A stretch of 10,264 nt of DNA from an uncultured Verrucomicrobiales bacterium (GCA_937893015.1 CALBJX010000037.1:1-10264); one strand, 5' to 3'. Counted from the first letter of the stretch, positions 1 to 5,597 are shown. A program made the numbers and translations. Notes: a model not told the origin generated them from the sequence alone.

Positions 1-53
1 CCGTCGGGCGCTTTGTCGGACGATAGGTCCCGCGAGAGTAGATAGCCGCCGGA
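1..53 (+). rRNA. Probable 5S rRNA, 3' part only
   Basis: The sequence at 32-41 is GCGAGAGTAG, the very conserved 3' side of loop E in bacterial 5S rRNA, and it is followed by GCCGCCGG (45-52), which looks like the 3' strand of helix I. Just before it, GGAC (18-21) and GTCC (27-30) can pair around a 5-nt loop, as expected for the helix IV hairpin. A strong terminator follows within 10 nt, as at the end of an rRNA operon. The 5' part lies outside the window, so helix I cannot be checked, and the 5' side of loop E does not show the usual GATGGTA. The exact 3' end is a guess. Another structured RNA is possible. Confidence 0.55.
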
Positions 54-60
54 GCCCAAT

Positions 61-93
61 AAAGCCCGCATAGCTAACGCTATGCGGGCTTTT
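61..93 (+). terminator. Rho-independent terminator after the 5S rRNA
   Basis: A perfect 14-bp stem (61-74 with 79-92), beginning AAAGCCCGCATAGC, closes on the 4-nt loop TAAC and ends in a T run. It sits directly behind the probable 5S rRNA. Because the stem starts with AAA, the minus strand also ends in a short TTTATT tract, so it may additionally stop leftward transcripts of the TM2-domain gene. Confidence 0.85.
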
Positions 94-95
94 CC

Positions 96-152
96 ATTTA
101 TAATTTATAATTTATGATTTATAAAGTATAAAATTCGTGCGGCTACGCCGCA
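96..152 (+). repeat. Heptamer/hairpin composite element, copy A
   Basis: Five tandem 7-mers run from 96 to 130: ATTTATA, ATTTATA, ATTTATG, ATTTATA, AAGTATA. They are followed by the linker AAATTCG and the hairpin TGCGGC-TAC-GCCGCA (138-152; 6-bp stem, 3-nt loop). The same order of parts is found at 7271-7331 (minus strand) and 10200-10264. The copy lies between the convergent 5S rRNA and TM2-domain gene. Function unknown. Confidence 0.75.
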
Positions 153-162
153 GGGGAGGGAA

Positions 163-189
163 CCCCGCCTGAGGTGTCGTCAGACGGGG
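163..189 (-). terminator. Hairpin downstream of the TM2-domain gene
   Basis: CCCCG (163-167) pairs with CGGGG (185-189), and after one mismatch CTGA (169-172) pairs with TCAG (180-183) around a 7-nt loop. It lies 18 nt beyond the stop codon of the minus-strand TM2-domain gene. There is no T run behind it on the minus strand (TTCCC only), so it may be an mRNA 3' end structure rather than an intrinsic terminator. Confidence 0.3.
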
Positions 190-206
190 CCTTGGTTGAT
201 GAACAA

Positions 207-440
207 TCAGTTAAATGCTACGCCGGAGGCATCCTGCGTGATTGTGATGGCTTCGACAAGAGCCCAGATGGCACTGACGATGCCCAAAATGCCGAAGGAA
301 ATCAGGGTGATACACAGCTGGGCGATACCCTTGCCTGTGTACCCGGCGTAGAAATTGTGAATTCCTAATGAACCGAGGAGAAGTGCTAAGATGATGTAGG
401 CAACTCGGGATTTCGGTGTGGATTGTGCTTGTGTTGACAT
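207..440 (-). CDS. TM2-domain membrane protein, 77 aa
   Basis: A small integral membrane protein of the TM2 family. Residues 14-27 form the first hydrophobic helix, followed by the family signature GSLGIHNFYAGYTGKG (23-38) and a second helix at about 40-64 that includes the typical IWALVE ending. The N-terminal 12 residues are polar (Ser, Thr, Gln, Lys), and the C-terminus is a short polar tail. TM2 proteins occur widely in bacteria; their biochemical role is not settled. The ATG at 440 was chosen: an in-frame TTG at 482 would add a 14-residue tail of no TM2 character (MILRPHTQHTPSTT). No Shine-Dalgarno sequence is seen. It is a single gene, separated from the ankyrin gene upstream by about 290 nt and with a probable promoter at 515-544, giving a leader of about 68 nt. 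Confidence 0.85.
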   Translation of the reverse strand: MSTQAQSTPKSRVAYIILALLLGSLGIHNFYAGYTGKGIAQLCITLISFGILGIVSAIWALVEAITITQDASGVAFN

Positions 441-514
441 GGTAGTGGATGGTGTGTGTTGCGTATGAGGGCGAAGGATCAACGCTTCATGGCCTTGTTT
501 CTTCGCTTGTTGGG

Positions 515-544
515 AGTATAGCGTATTTCCAATGCGATAGACAA
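515..544 (-). promoter_or_regulatory. Probable sigma70-type promoter of the TM2-domain gene
   Basis: On the minus strand, TTGTCT (539-544) and TATACT (515-520) are separated by 18 nt. The -10 matches 5 of 6 consensus bases and the -35 matches 4 of 6. Transcription would start near 508, about 68 nt before the ATG at 440. The leader contains a mini reading frame, ATG AAG CGT TGA (479-490). The spacer carries ATCGCATTGGAAA, repeated in inverted orientation at 664-676. Confidence 0.55.
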
Positions 545-684
545 TAATCTCCCGGTTATCAAGGCAATAGATGTTGGTTCGTTATGTTTCTATGCTCTTC
601 TTGTTTCGTTGCGGGGAATTCGTATTGCTTGATTTTGAAGCCCTTTTGAAAAAACTGCTTGATATCGCATTGGAAAACAGCTAT
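518..684. repeat. Inverted repeat pair around a 123-nt AT-richer spacer
   Basis: TATCGCATTGGAAA (663-676, plus strand) is an exact 14-nt inverted copy of 526-539. After 3 mismatches the match resumes with GCTAT (680-684) against ATAGC (518-522), so the arms agree at 19 of 22 positions. The left arm overlaps the TM2-gene promoter; the right arm overlaps a similar but weaker promoter-like string facing right (TTGATA 659-664, TATGCG 682-687, 17-nt spacing). No target-site duplication is visible outside the arms. The stretch 441-733 contains no convincing gene; a 12-bp palindrome, AGTCTCGAGACT, lies at 690-701. Confidence 0.5.
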
Positions 685-733
685 GCGACAGTCTCGAGAC
701 TTCAGCGTTTGTCGGTGATGGACGTCCTGTTTG

Positions 734-2257
734 TCAGGTGGGGGAGAAGCACCGAATCAGGTGGCGTATTTCCTCATCTACGTCGCCTTGGCAGCCTGCG
801 GCGGCAAGGAGATGCGGGGGGAGTTCGGGGGTGGCTCCGTAGCAGAGGAGTTCGTAGACGATGTCGGCATGGCCTCGTGCGGCGGCGATGACGAGGGCGG
901 GGATGCCTGCGCGGTTGCAGGCGTTCGGCGAGGCATTGTGGTAGCGCAGCAGTGTGTCGGCACTCTCGCGCAGCCCGTAGGCAGCGGTGTTCCAAAGGGA
1001 GGCGTTGAAATAGGCGGGGTTGTCCGTGTGGGGCTCCCATGGGTCAGGGATGGGGAGTCGGTCGATGTCGGGGTAGCGTTCGTAGATGCTTTCCAGCACG
1101 CGGCGGCTGTGTTTGCGGCGGCGTTTGTCCTCTGCCTCGCGATAGGGGAGGCGGGCATTGCAGCGGAACTCATATTCGGCCATGTAGAGGGGCGATTGGC
1201 CGTCCGTATCCCACGTGACGCAGTCGCTCGGTATCAGGAAGGGCGAGGCTCCGGCATCCAAAAGCTCGCGAACCAGACCGACATCGGAATCCGCGATGGC
1301 GAATGCGAGAGGTATCGTCCAGATGTCCTCGCCATCTGGGTTGGGGTTGACTCCCATGTTCAAGAGACGGGTAACGACTCGATAGTACCCGCGTACAACG
1401 GCATCGAGGAGAGGAGTGCTGCCACTGCAGCTGTCTTCGATAAAAGGGTTAGCACCTGCATCCAAGAGCAGATGGACGAGAGACGCATCATCGGAAGTTC
1501 CTCTGAATACCTCCATCAGCGGGATGGCATCCTCTCCGTCTCCGGATGGGTCTGCGCCGTATTCCAACAGCAGAGAGACGAGGGCGGCGTGCCCGTGGAG
1601 GGCTTCGCACAGGGGAAGGACGATTTCGTCATCATCGTGTTGATAGAGGGGCTCATTCGGGTTGACTCCTGTTTCCAGCAGGCGTTTTAGCCAAGCGGGG
1701 TCTCCGTGTTCGAGGAGAATGTCCATGGCTGCCATGGCATGCGTGCGCGGGATGCGGTATTCGTGCGGCCATTCCGCCGGTGTGGGGATGCTGATGCCTG
1801 CTGCCTCCAAATCGCGGAGGAGTGTCTGAAAGGCGGCTTCGTTAAAAATAGGTGCTTGGTAGGTGAGGCGGCGTTCGCGGTCGCGCAGCCCGGCCAGCAG
1901 TTCCTGATTGCCTTCCGCTGCGGCTTCCTTCATTTGTTCGCGGCAGAGTTCGAGCAGGGGACGCTGCATCATTTCCTTTTGCCCGCGATAGAGCGGTTCG
2001 CGGTGCAGGGCGGCTTCCTGACGTTCTTCTTCGCTAAATGCCTCTTCCGTGGCTCCTGCTTCCTCCAGCGCGTATTCGACACTGCCTTTGTGGGCGATGA
2101 TAGCGGTCAGCAGTAGTGGCTTGCCGTTGCCGCCGCGGCTGTTCGGATCGAGCCCTTCGGCGATGAGGTGGCGGATCAGATCGCCGTCATTATAACGGAG
2201 CGCATCGGCGAAGCTGAGGGTATGGGGGTACTGTTTTTCAGGATAGTGCTGTTTCAT
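734..2257 (-). CDS. Ankyrin-repeat protein, 507 aa
   Basis: A solenoid protein for protein-protein contacts; partner unknown. Ankyrin-like units can be seen at about residues 13-42 (ending LIAEGLDPN), 175-204 (LLETGVNPN), 211-240 (LLLEYGADPS), 245-273 (LLLDAGANPF), 280-308 (TPLLDAVVRGYYRVVTRLLN), 313-341 (LLDAGASPF), 420-448, 450-478 (IPALVIAAARGHADIVYELL) and possibly 480-503. Between the first and second unit lies a Glu/Arg-rich, probably helical insert (about 65-150), and a charged linker at 360-410 splits the later units. No signal peptide or membrane helix is seen, so it is probably cytoplasmic. The start at 2257 was chosen because a good promoter has its -10 box at 2270-2275; an upstream ATG at 2335 would put that promoter inside the gene and adds only 26 residues without ankyrin character. 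No Shine-Dalgarno sequence is seen. No clear terminator follows. Confidence 0.88.
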   Translation of the reverse strand: MKQHYPEKQYPHTLSFADALRYNDGDLIRHLIAEGLDPNSRGGNGKPLLLTAIIAHKGSVEYALEEAGATEEAFSEEERQEAALHREPLYRGQKEMMQRPLLELCREQMKEAAAEGNQELLAGLRDRERRLTYQAPIFNEAAFQTLLRDLEAAGISIPTPAEWPHEYRIPRTHAMAAMDILLEHGDPAWLKRLLETGVNPNEPLYQHDDDEIVLPLCEALHGHAALVSLLLEYGADPSGDGEDAIPLMEVFRGTSDDASLVHLLLDAGANPFIEDSCSGSTPLLDAVVRGYYRVVTRLLNMGVNPNPDGEDIWTIPLAFAIADSDVGLVRELLDAGASPFLIPSDCVTWDTDGQSPLYMAEYEFRCNARLPYREAEDKRRRKHSRRVLESIYERYPDIDRLPIPDPWEPHTDNPAYFNASLWNTAAYGLRESADTLLRYHNASPNACNRAGIPALVIAAARGHADIVYELLCYGATPELPPHLLAAAGCQGDVDEEIRHLIRCFSPT

Positions 2258-2269
2258 AGGGGTGGCGGG

Positions 2270-2298
2270 AGTATAGCCCTGATTCCTGTGCTTGGCAA
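2270..2298 (-). promoter_or_regulatory. Sigma70-type promoter of the ankyrin gene
   Basis: On the minus strand TTGCCA (2293-2298, 5 of 6 consensus bases) and TATACT (2270-2275, 5 of 6) are separated by exactly 17 nt. The expected start is A2263, leaving a leader of only about 6 nt (ACCCCT) before the ATG at 2257. This argues against the longer reading frame beginning at 2335. Confidence 0.7.
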
Positions 2299-2363
2299 GC
2301 ATAATGTGGCCATGCCAAAGGAGAACTGTTACCATGAAAAATGCAAAAAGTCAGAAATTTGTC

Positions 2364-2392
2364 TTGCCTTTCCGTAAGAAAGGGAGTATAAG
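2364..2392 (+). promoter_or_regulatory. Sigma70-type promoter of the small basic protein gene
   Basis: TTGCCT (2364-2369, 4 of 6) and TATAAG (2387-2392, 5 of 6) are separated by 17 nt. Transcription would begin near 2399, giving a leader of about 47 nt. It faces away from the ankyrin promoter at 2270-2298. Confidence 0.7.
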
Positions 2393-2405
2393 AAGCGACC
2401 ACTTC

Positions 2406-2421
2406 TCCGCAGTGATGCGGG
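2406..2421 (+). other. 5' leader hairpin with GNRA-type loop
   Basis: CCGCA (2407-2411) pairs with TGCGG (2416-2420) around the loop GTGA, which in RNA is a GUGA tetraloop of the stable GNRA class; an outer T-G wobble pair can extend it. It lies about 7 nt from the predicted transcript start of the small basic protein gene. A role in protecting the 5' end of the mRNA is inference. Confidence 0.4.
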
Positions 2422-2446
2422 ATTAACCTTTACCAAATACACAATT

Positions 2447-2602
2447 ATGTCCAAGCACTCCACCCTCAAGGCTACCGGTACCGTTGGCGGCAAGCGTTCC
2501 GTCCTCAAGCGTTTTGAACGTGTCAAGCTCATGAAGGAGCGCGGTCAGTGGAAGGAAGGTCAGAGCCCCATCGGCCTGCCCAAGACCAAGTTCGAGTCCT
2601 GA
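2447..2602 (+). CDS. Chlamydiae/Verrucomicrobia-type small basic protein, 51 aa
   Basis: The product starts MSKHSTLKATGTVGGKRSVL and continues through KRFERVKLMKERGQWKEGQ to the end GLPKTKFES. It has 13 Lys/Arg in 51 residues and no hydrophobic segment. Length, charge, the N-terminal S-K-H-S-x-L, the central KR-VLKRFERV and the WKEG/GLPKTK ending fit the small basic protein family of Chlamydiae and Verrucomicrobia (TIGR04137 as I recall it); its function is not established, and its size and charge suggest a nucleic-acid or ribosome partner. It has its own promoter (2364-2392), a structured leader and a strong terminator (2639-2671), so it is a monocistronic, probably well expressed gene. No Shine-Dalgarno sequence precedes the ATG (ACACAATT). 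It is short enough to be dropped by length-based gene calling. Confidence 0.88.
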   Translation: MSKHSTLKATGTVGGKRSVLKRFERVKLMKERGQWKEGQSPIGLPKTKFES

Positions 2603-2638
2603 TGTGACCCACTGAGGGTAACACAACAATTTTTGCGG

Positions 2639-2671
2639 AGCCTCTCGGTCACACAACCGGGAGGCTTTTTT
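2639..2671 (+). terminator. Rho-independent terminator of the small basic protein gene
   Basis: An 11-bp stem (2639-2649 with 2656-2666; one G-T wobble), starting AGCCTCTCGGT, closes on the loop CACACA and runs into six T (2666-2671). It lies 36 nt past the stop codon and only 26 nt before the next gene. Confidence 0.85.
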
Positions 2672-2696
2672 CTTAAACGATACGGAAGTTCTGATT

Positions 2697-4154
2697 ATGG
2701 CTGATGACAGCTATCCCGCCGCGCCGGAAGGCAGTGTGCGTCTCAATAAGTTCCTTGCGTCCTGCGGCTATGAGTCCCGCCGCGCTGCGGACCGCCTCAT
2801 CGAAGAGGGTCGTGTGGAGGTGAACGGCAAGGTGGTGGACACGCCCGGTCTGCGTGTGCTGCCGACGGATTTTGTGAAGGTGGATGGGCACCACGCTACG
2901 CCTAAGGAGGAAATCGTGCTGCTGCTCAACAAGCCGCGCGGTTTCGTGTGCAGCCGAGAGGCTCAGGGTGCTGCGGGCACGGTGTTCGACCTGCTGCCCC
3001 CCAAGTACCGCTACGCCAACTACGTCGGCCGTCTCGACGCCGACAGCGAGGGTCTGCTTCTCTTCACCAACAACGGCGTGCTCAGCCAGCAGCTCGCGCA
3101 CCCCAGCGGCGGTGTGGAGAAGGAGTATTGGGTGACTCTCGACCAAGCCTTTGACAGCAGCGTGCTCATCCAGATGCTCAAGGGTGTCCGCATTCCCGAG
3201 GGGCAGGCAAAGGCAAAATATGTCTCCCGCCTTTCCGCGCGCCGCGCCTGTGTGGTGTTGGAGCAGGGGCTGAAGCGCCAGGTGCGCCAGATGTTCGCCT
3301 GTCTCGGTCTGCGTGTCCGCAAGCTGGTGCGCGTGCGCATCGGCTCCCTGTGGGGCGGCGATTTGGAACCCGGCCACTGCTGCCTGCTCACGCCCGAGCA
3401 GATGAAGGATGCCGTCACCAACCCGCGCCCCCGCAAGGGCATGGTGGGGGCTGCCCAGGCTTTCCGCAAGAAGCAGAGCAATGCCGCCCGTCCCGCCGCA
3501 GAGGAGGACGAGGATGAGAACTACGTGTTCAACATGGCCGACTTTGAGACGGATGAGGAAGCACTCGGCGTGGCGACCAAGTTCACGGAGGGCGAGTCCT
3601 TTGAGCCCGAGCGCGAGAACACTCGCCGTCCCTTCGGCAAGGCTCCCCGCGCCGCCCGCGAGGCCTACGGCGAAAAGCGTTCCTTCGGCGACCGCAAGCC
3701 CTTTGGTGAGAAGCGCGGCTTCGGCGAGCGCAAGAGCTTCGGCGACCGCAAACCTTTCGGCGAGAAACGCAGCTTCGGCGAGCGTAAGAGCTTTGGTGAC
3801 CGCAAGCCCTTCGGCGAGAAACGCAGTTTCGGTGACCGCAAGCCGTTTGGTGAAAAGCGCAGCTTCGGTGAGCGTTCCTTCGGTGAAGGCAGAAAACCCT
3901 ACGGCGAGAAGCGCGGTTTCGGTGAACGCTCCTTCGGCGAGCGCAAGCCGTTCGGTGAGAAGCGCAGTTTCGGCGAGCGCTCCTTCGGCGAAGGCCGTAA
4001 ACCCTTCGGTGAGAAGCGCAGTTTCGGCGAGCGTTCCTTCGGCGAAGGCCGTAAACCCTTCGGCGAGAAGCGCGGCTTCGGCGGCTCCCGTCCCAATGGC
4101 GGATTCCGCCGCGGCGGCAACGGCCGTTCTTTCGGTCGCGGGCGCAACGATTAA
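2697..4154 (+). CDS. RsuA/RluB-family rRNA pseudouridine synthase with long FG-rich tail
   Basis: Converts a uridine in ribosomal RNA to pseudouridine; the family is closest in look to RluB/RluF, but the exact target base cannot be told from the sequence. Order of parts: an S4 RNA-binding domain at 15-62 (RLNKFLASCGYESRRAADRL), LNKPRG at 78-82, the catalytic motif GRLDADSEGLLL at 111-122 with the nucleophile Asp114, and EQGLKRQVRQMF at 189-200, matching the family's NRQVRRMF region. The enzyme core ends near 240. Then comes an acidic stretch (about 266-305, rich in Glu/Asp) and a repeat tail from 322 to the end, very basic and built from KPFGEKRSFGER-like units; the whole protein of 485 residues is about twice the core length. 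The ATG at 2697 has a weak Shine-Dalgarno (GGAAG, 8 nt upstream). No separate promoter is evident in the 26 nt after the preceding terminator, so read-through may supply transcripts. Confidence 0.92.
   Translation: MADDSYPAAPEGSVRLNKFLASCGYESRRAADRLIEEGRVEVNGKVVDTPGLRVLPTDFVKVDGHHATPKEEIVLLLNKPRGFVCSREAQGAAGTVFDLLPPKYRYANYVGRLDADSEGLLLFTNNGVLSQQLAHPSGGVEKEYWVTLDQAFDSSVLIQMLKGVRIPEGQAKAKYVSRLSARRACVVLEQGLKRQVRQMFACLGLRVRKLVRVRIGSLWGGDLEPGHCCLLTPEQMKDAVTNPRPRKGMVGAAQAFRKKQSNAARPAAEEDEDENYVFNMADFETDEEALGVATKFTEGESFEPERENTRRPFGKAPRAAREAYGEKRSFGDRKPFGEKRGFGERKSFGDRKPFGEKRSFGERKSFGDRKPFGEKRSFGDRKPFGEKRSFGERSFGEGRKPYGEKRGFGERSFGERKPFGEKRSFGERSFGEGRKPFGEKRSFGERSFGEGRKPFGEKRGFGGSRPNGGFRRGGNGRSFGRGRND
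3663..4082 (+). repeat. In-frame coding repeat array of FG units
   Basis: Encodes residues 323-462 of the pseudouridine synthase. The units alternate KPFGEKR (8 copies, one as KPYGEKR), SFGER/SFGDR and SFGEGR; the tail contains 24 Phe-Gly pairs when its flanks are counted. Unit length changes between 5 and 7 codons, and neighbouring copies differ mostly by synonymous codons, which points to expansion by slippage or recombination with selection keeping the peptide. The tail closes with a Gly/Arg-rich stretch (GGFRRGGNGRSFGRGRND) like an RGG RNA-binding tail. Confidence 0.9.
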
Positions 4155-4170
4155 TCCCCTTTAACCCCAT

Positions 4171-4208
4171 GCCCGACGCCGATATCGCTCGACGTCGGGC
4201 CTTTTTTT
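4171..4208 (+). terminator. Rho-independent terminator of the pseudouridine synthase gene
   Basis: GCCCGACG (4171-4178) pairs with CGTCGGGC (4193-4200); the 14-nt loop contains the palindrome CGATATCG. Seven T follow (4202-4208). It begins 16 nt after the stop codon and ends 5 nt before the ATG of the next gene. Confidence 0.8.
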
Positions 4209-4213
4209 CGCTC

Positions 4214-5539
4214 ATGAAAGCACTATTCCTTTCCCTCCTCCTGCTCGGCGCGACTCTGGCGGTCGCGGAAGAACCCGTCTACGACTCCGACGACATGCAG
4301 TTGGAAGGCATGCTCGCGGAACTCAAGGACAACGCCGATGATGGCGACCTCGCGGATATGCGGCAGGTCTATCTGCACTATGGCTTTGCAGGCAAGCAGG
4401 AACAGGCGAAGGCGTGGGCACAGAAGTTTCTGGAGACCCTGCGCGAGCGAGCGGAGAATGGAGACGTGGCGGCGATGTCCAATCTGGGGCGTGCCTATCA
4501 GGCGGGCGACGCCGTCATCACGCCCGACCCTGTGCAGGCGGCGGCGTGGCTGAGCCGCGCGAGCGCCGCAGGCGATGCCTCCTCCGCCTACATGCTCGGC
4601 GAGATGCTGACGCAGCAGGGGCAGGAGGGGGAGGCTAAGGTGGCCTACGCCCGCGCCTATGGTCTCTTCCGCCGGCGTGCGGAGCAGGGGAACACGGAGG
4701 CCCGCTACTGGATGGGCTTTATGGAGCTGCGCGGCATCGGCACCGAGAAGCCGCAGACTCCCGCTGCGACGCTCACGGAGCTGGCGGAGCAAGAAGAGTT
4801 CCTGCCCGCCGCCTATCAGCTCTTCAAGTATGCCGCCGAGCAGGAGGACGCTGCGCTTGCGTTGCGCTGTGCCCGCCTTCTGGCCGACAAAGGGCAGGAC
4901 CCGCAGATGGCCTATTTCGTGGCGGATGCTCTCTACCATGGTCGCGGCACGGAGCAGGACAACGCCCTCGGCGACCGCTATCTGCAACAGGCGGTGACGG
5001 CGGGTGTGCCCGATGCCCTCTACCACCGCGCGTGGCAGCTGGAGGATGACGGCAAACTCGAAGAATCTTTCAACATGTTTACGGATGCCGCTGCAGCAGG
5101 GCACGAGAACGCCTTGGTGAAAGCGGGCGTGATGCTGCTGGAGGGGCGCGGCACGGAAAAGGATGAGGCGACGGGGCTGCAATACCTGCAACGCGCGGCG
5201 GAGATCCTGAAATCTCCCTTTGCCCCGTGGGAGTTGGGTCGTTATTATGATTCCATCGGGGAGCGTGCGCTGGCGGACGGCTATTATGTGACCGCCTCTG
5301 ACCGCGGGCTCGCCCCCGCCATGGCCCGCCGCGGTCTGCTGCACCTGCTGCCGGGGTCGGGCGTGGAATGGAGCCCCACGGAAGCCTATCACTGGTGGAC
5401 TCGCGGTGCCGAGGCGGAGGACGAAGACTGCATCCTCTATCGCCGTCTCTATCTCTATCTTTTCATCCCCCTGCTGGTGGGGCTGGTATTTGCGCTGCCG
5501 ATGCTGGTCGCCCGCCTGTTGCTGAAAAAGCAGGGATGA
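4214..5539 (+). CDS. Exported Sel1-repeat protein with C-terminal membrane anchor, 441 aa
   Basis: Residues 1-18 (MKALFLSLLLLGATLAVA) form a signal peptide with likely cleavage before EEPV. The body (about 60-405) is a helical solenoid of Sel1-like/TPR-type units, for example NGDVAAMSNLGRAYQAGD (82-99), AYMLGEMLTQQG, ARYWMGFMELRGIGTEK (163-179), AYFVADALYHGRGTEQDN (233-250) and ALVKAGVMLLEGRGTEKD (300-317). A hydrophobic helix at about 412-436 followed by LLLKKQG anchors the C-terminus, so the solenoid should face the periplasm. Sel1 proteins generally act as assembly or signalling scaffolds; the partner here is unknown. The ATG at 4214 was chosen for the clean signal peptide; an in-frame ATG at 4169 precedes the terminator hairpin and would add 15 residues (MPDADIARRRAFFSL). 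No own promoter or Shine-Dalgarno sequence is evident. Confidence 0.88.
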   Translation: MKALFLSLLLLGATLAVAEEPVYDSDDMQLEGMLAELKDNADDGDLADMRQVYLHYGFAGKQEQAKAWAQKFLETLRERAENGDVAAMSNLGRAYQAGDAVITPDPVQAAAWLSRASAAGDASSAYMLGEMLTQQGQEGEAKVAYARAYGLFRRRAEQGNTEARYWMGFMELRGIGTEKPQTPAATLTELAEQEEFLPAAYQLFKYAAEQEDAALALRCARLLADKGQDPQMAYFVADALYHGRGTEQDNALGDRYLQQAVTAGVPDALYHRAWQLEDDGKLEESFNMFTDAAAAGHENALVKAGVMLLEGRGTEKDEATGLQYLQRAAEILKSPFAPWELGRYYDSIGERALADGYYVTASDRGLAPAMARRGLLHLLPGSGVEWSPTEAYHWWTRGAEAEDEDCILYRRLYLYLFIPLLVGLVFALPMLVARLLLKKQG

Positions 5540-5570
5540 ACGCTCCCCTGCATTCGGGGTTTGCTTTTTT
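5525..5570 (+). terminator. Probable terminator overlapping the end of the Sel1-repeat gene
   Basis: An outer stem AAAAAGCA (5525-5532) with TGCTTTTT (5562-5569) encloses CCCC (5545-5548) with GGGG (5556-5559), ending in six T (5565-5570). An alternative pairing, GCAGGG (5530-5535) with CCCTGC (5546-5551), competes with it. Part of the structure lies in the last codons of the gene (stop at 5537-5539). Confidence 0.5.
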
Positions 5571-5588
5571 CTGAGATTCGTGTATCAT
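5561..5588 (+). promoter_or_regulatory. Possible promoter of the ABC-F gene
   Basis: TATCAT (5583-5588) matches the -10 consensus at 5 of 6 positions; TTGCTT (5561-5566), 16 nt upstream, is a weak -35 (TTG only) that shares bases with the preceding terminator's T run. The start would fall near 5595, about 3 nt before the ATG at 5598. Confidence 0.35.
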
Positions 5589-5597
5589 AGCCGCGCC

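Noticed and set aside
96..130. CRISPR-like array from the tandem heptamers
   Set aside because: Units are 7 nt without spacers, and no cas genes are present.
518..684. Insertion sequence or MITE
   Set aside because: Arms look like terminal inverted repeats, but no target duplication or second copy is visible in the window, and both arms resemble promoters; kept only as an inverted repeat.
571..891. A 106-codon plus-strand frame beginning in the gap at 571
   Set aside because: Its second half is antisense to the ankyrin gene and becomes Arg/Gly-rich; no promoter precedes it and no family is recognisable.
731..1690. A 319-codon plus-strand frame opposite the ankyrin gene
   Set aside because: The opposite strand encodes well-formed ankyrin repeats and has a good promoter; this frame shows no domain.
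2258..2335. Longer N-terminus of the ankyrin protein from the ATG at 2335
   Set aside because: A 17-nt-spaced promoter lies inside this segment and the extra 26 residues show no ankyrin character.
4169..4213. Longer N-terminus of the Sel1 protein from the ATG at 4169
   Set aside because: It would place the terminator hairpin and T7 tract inside the coding region; the shorter start gives a clean signal peptide.
4223..5392. A 389-codon minus-strand frame opposite the Sel1 gene
   Set aside because: His/Arg/Leu-rich composition, no motif; the plus strand has a signal peptide and Sel1 repeats.
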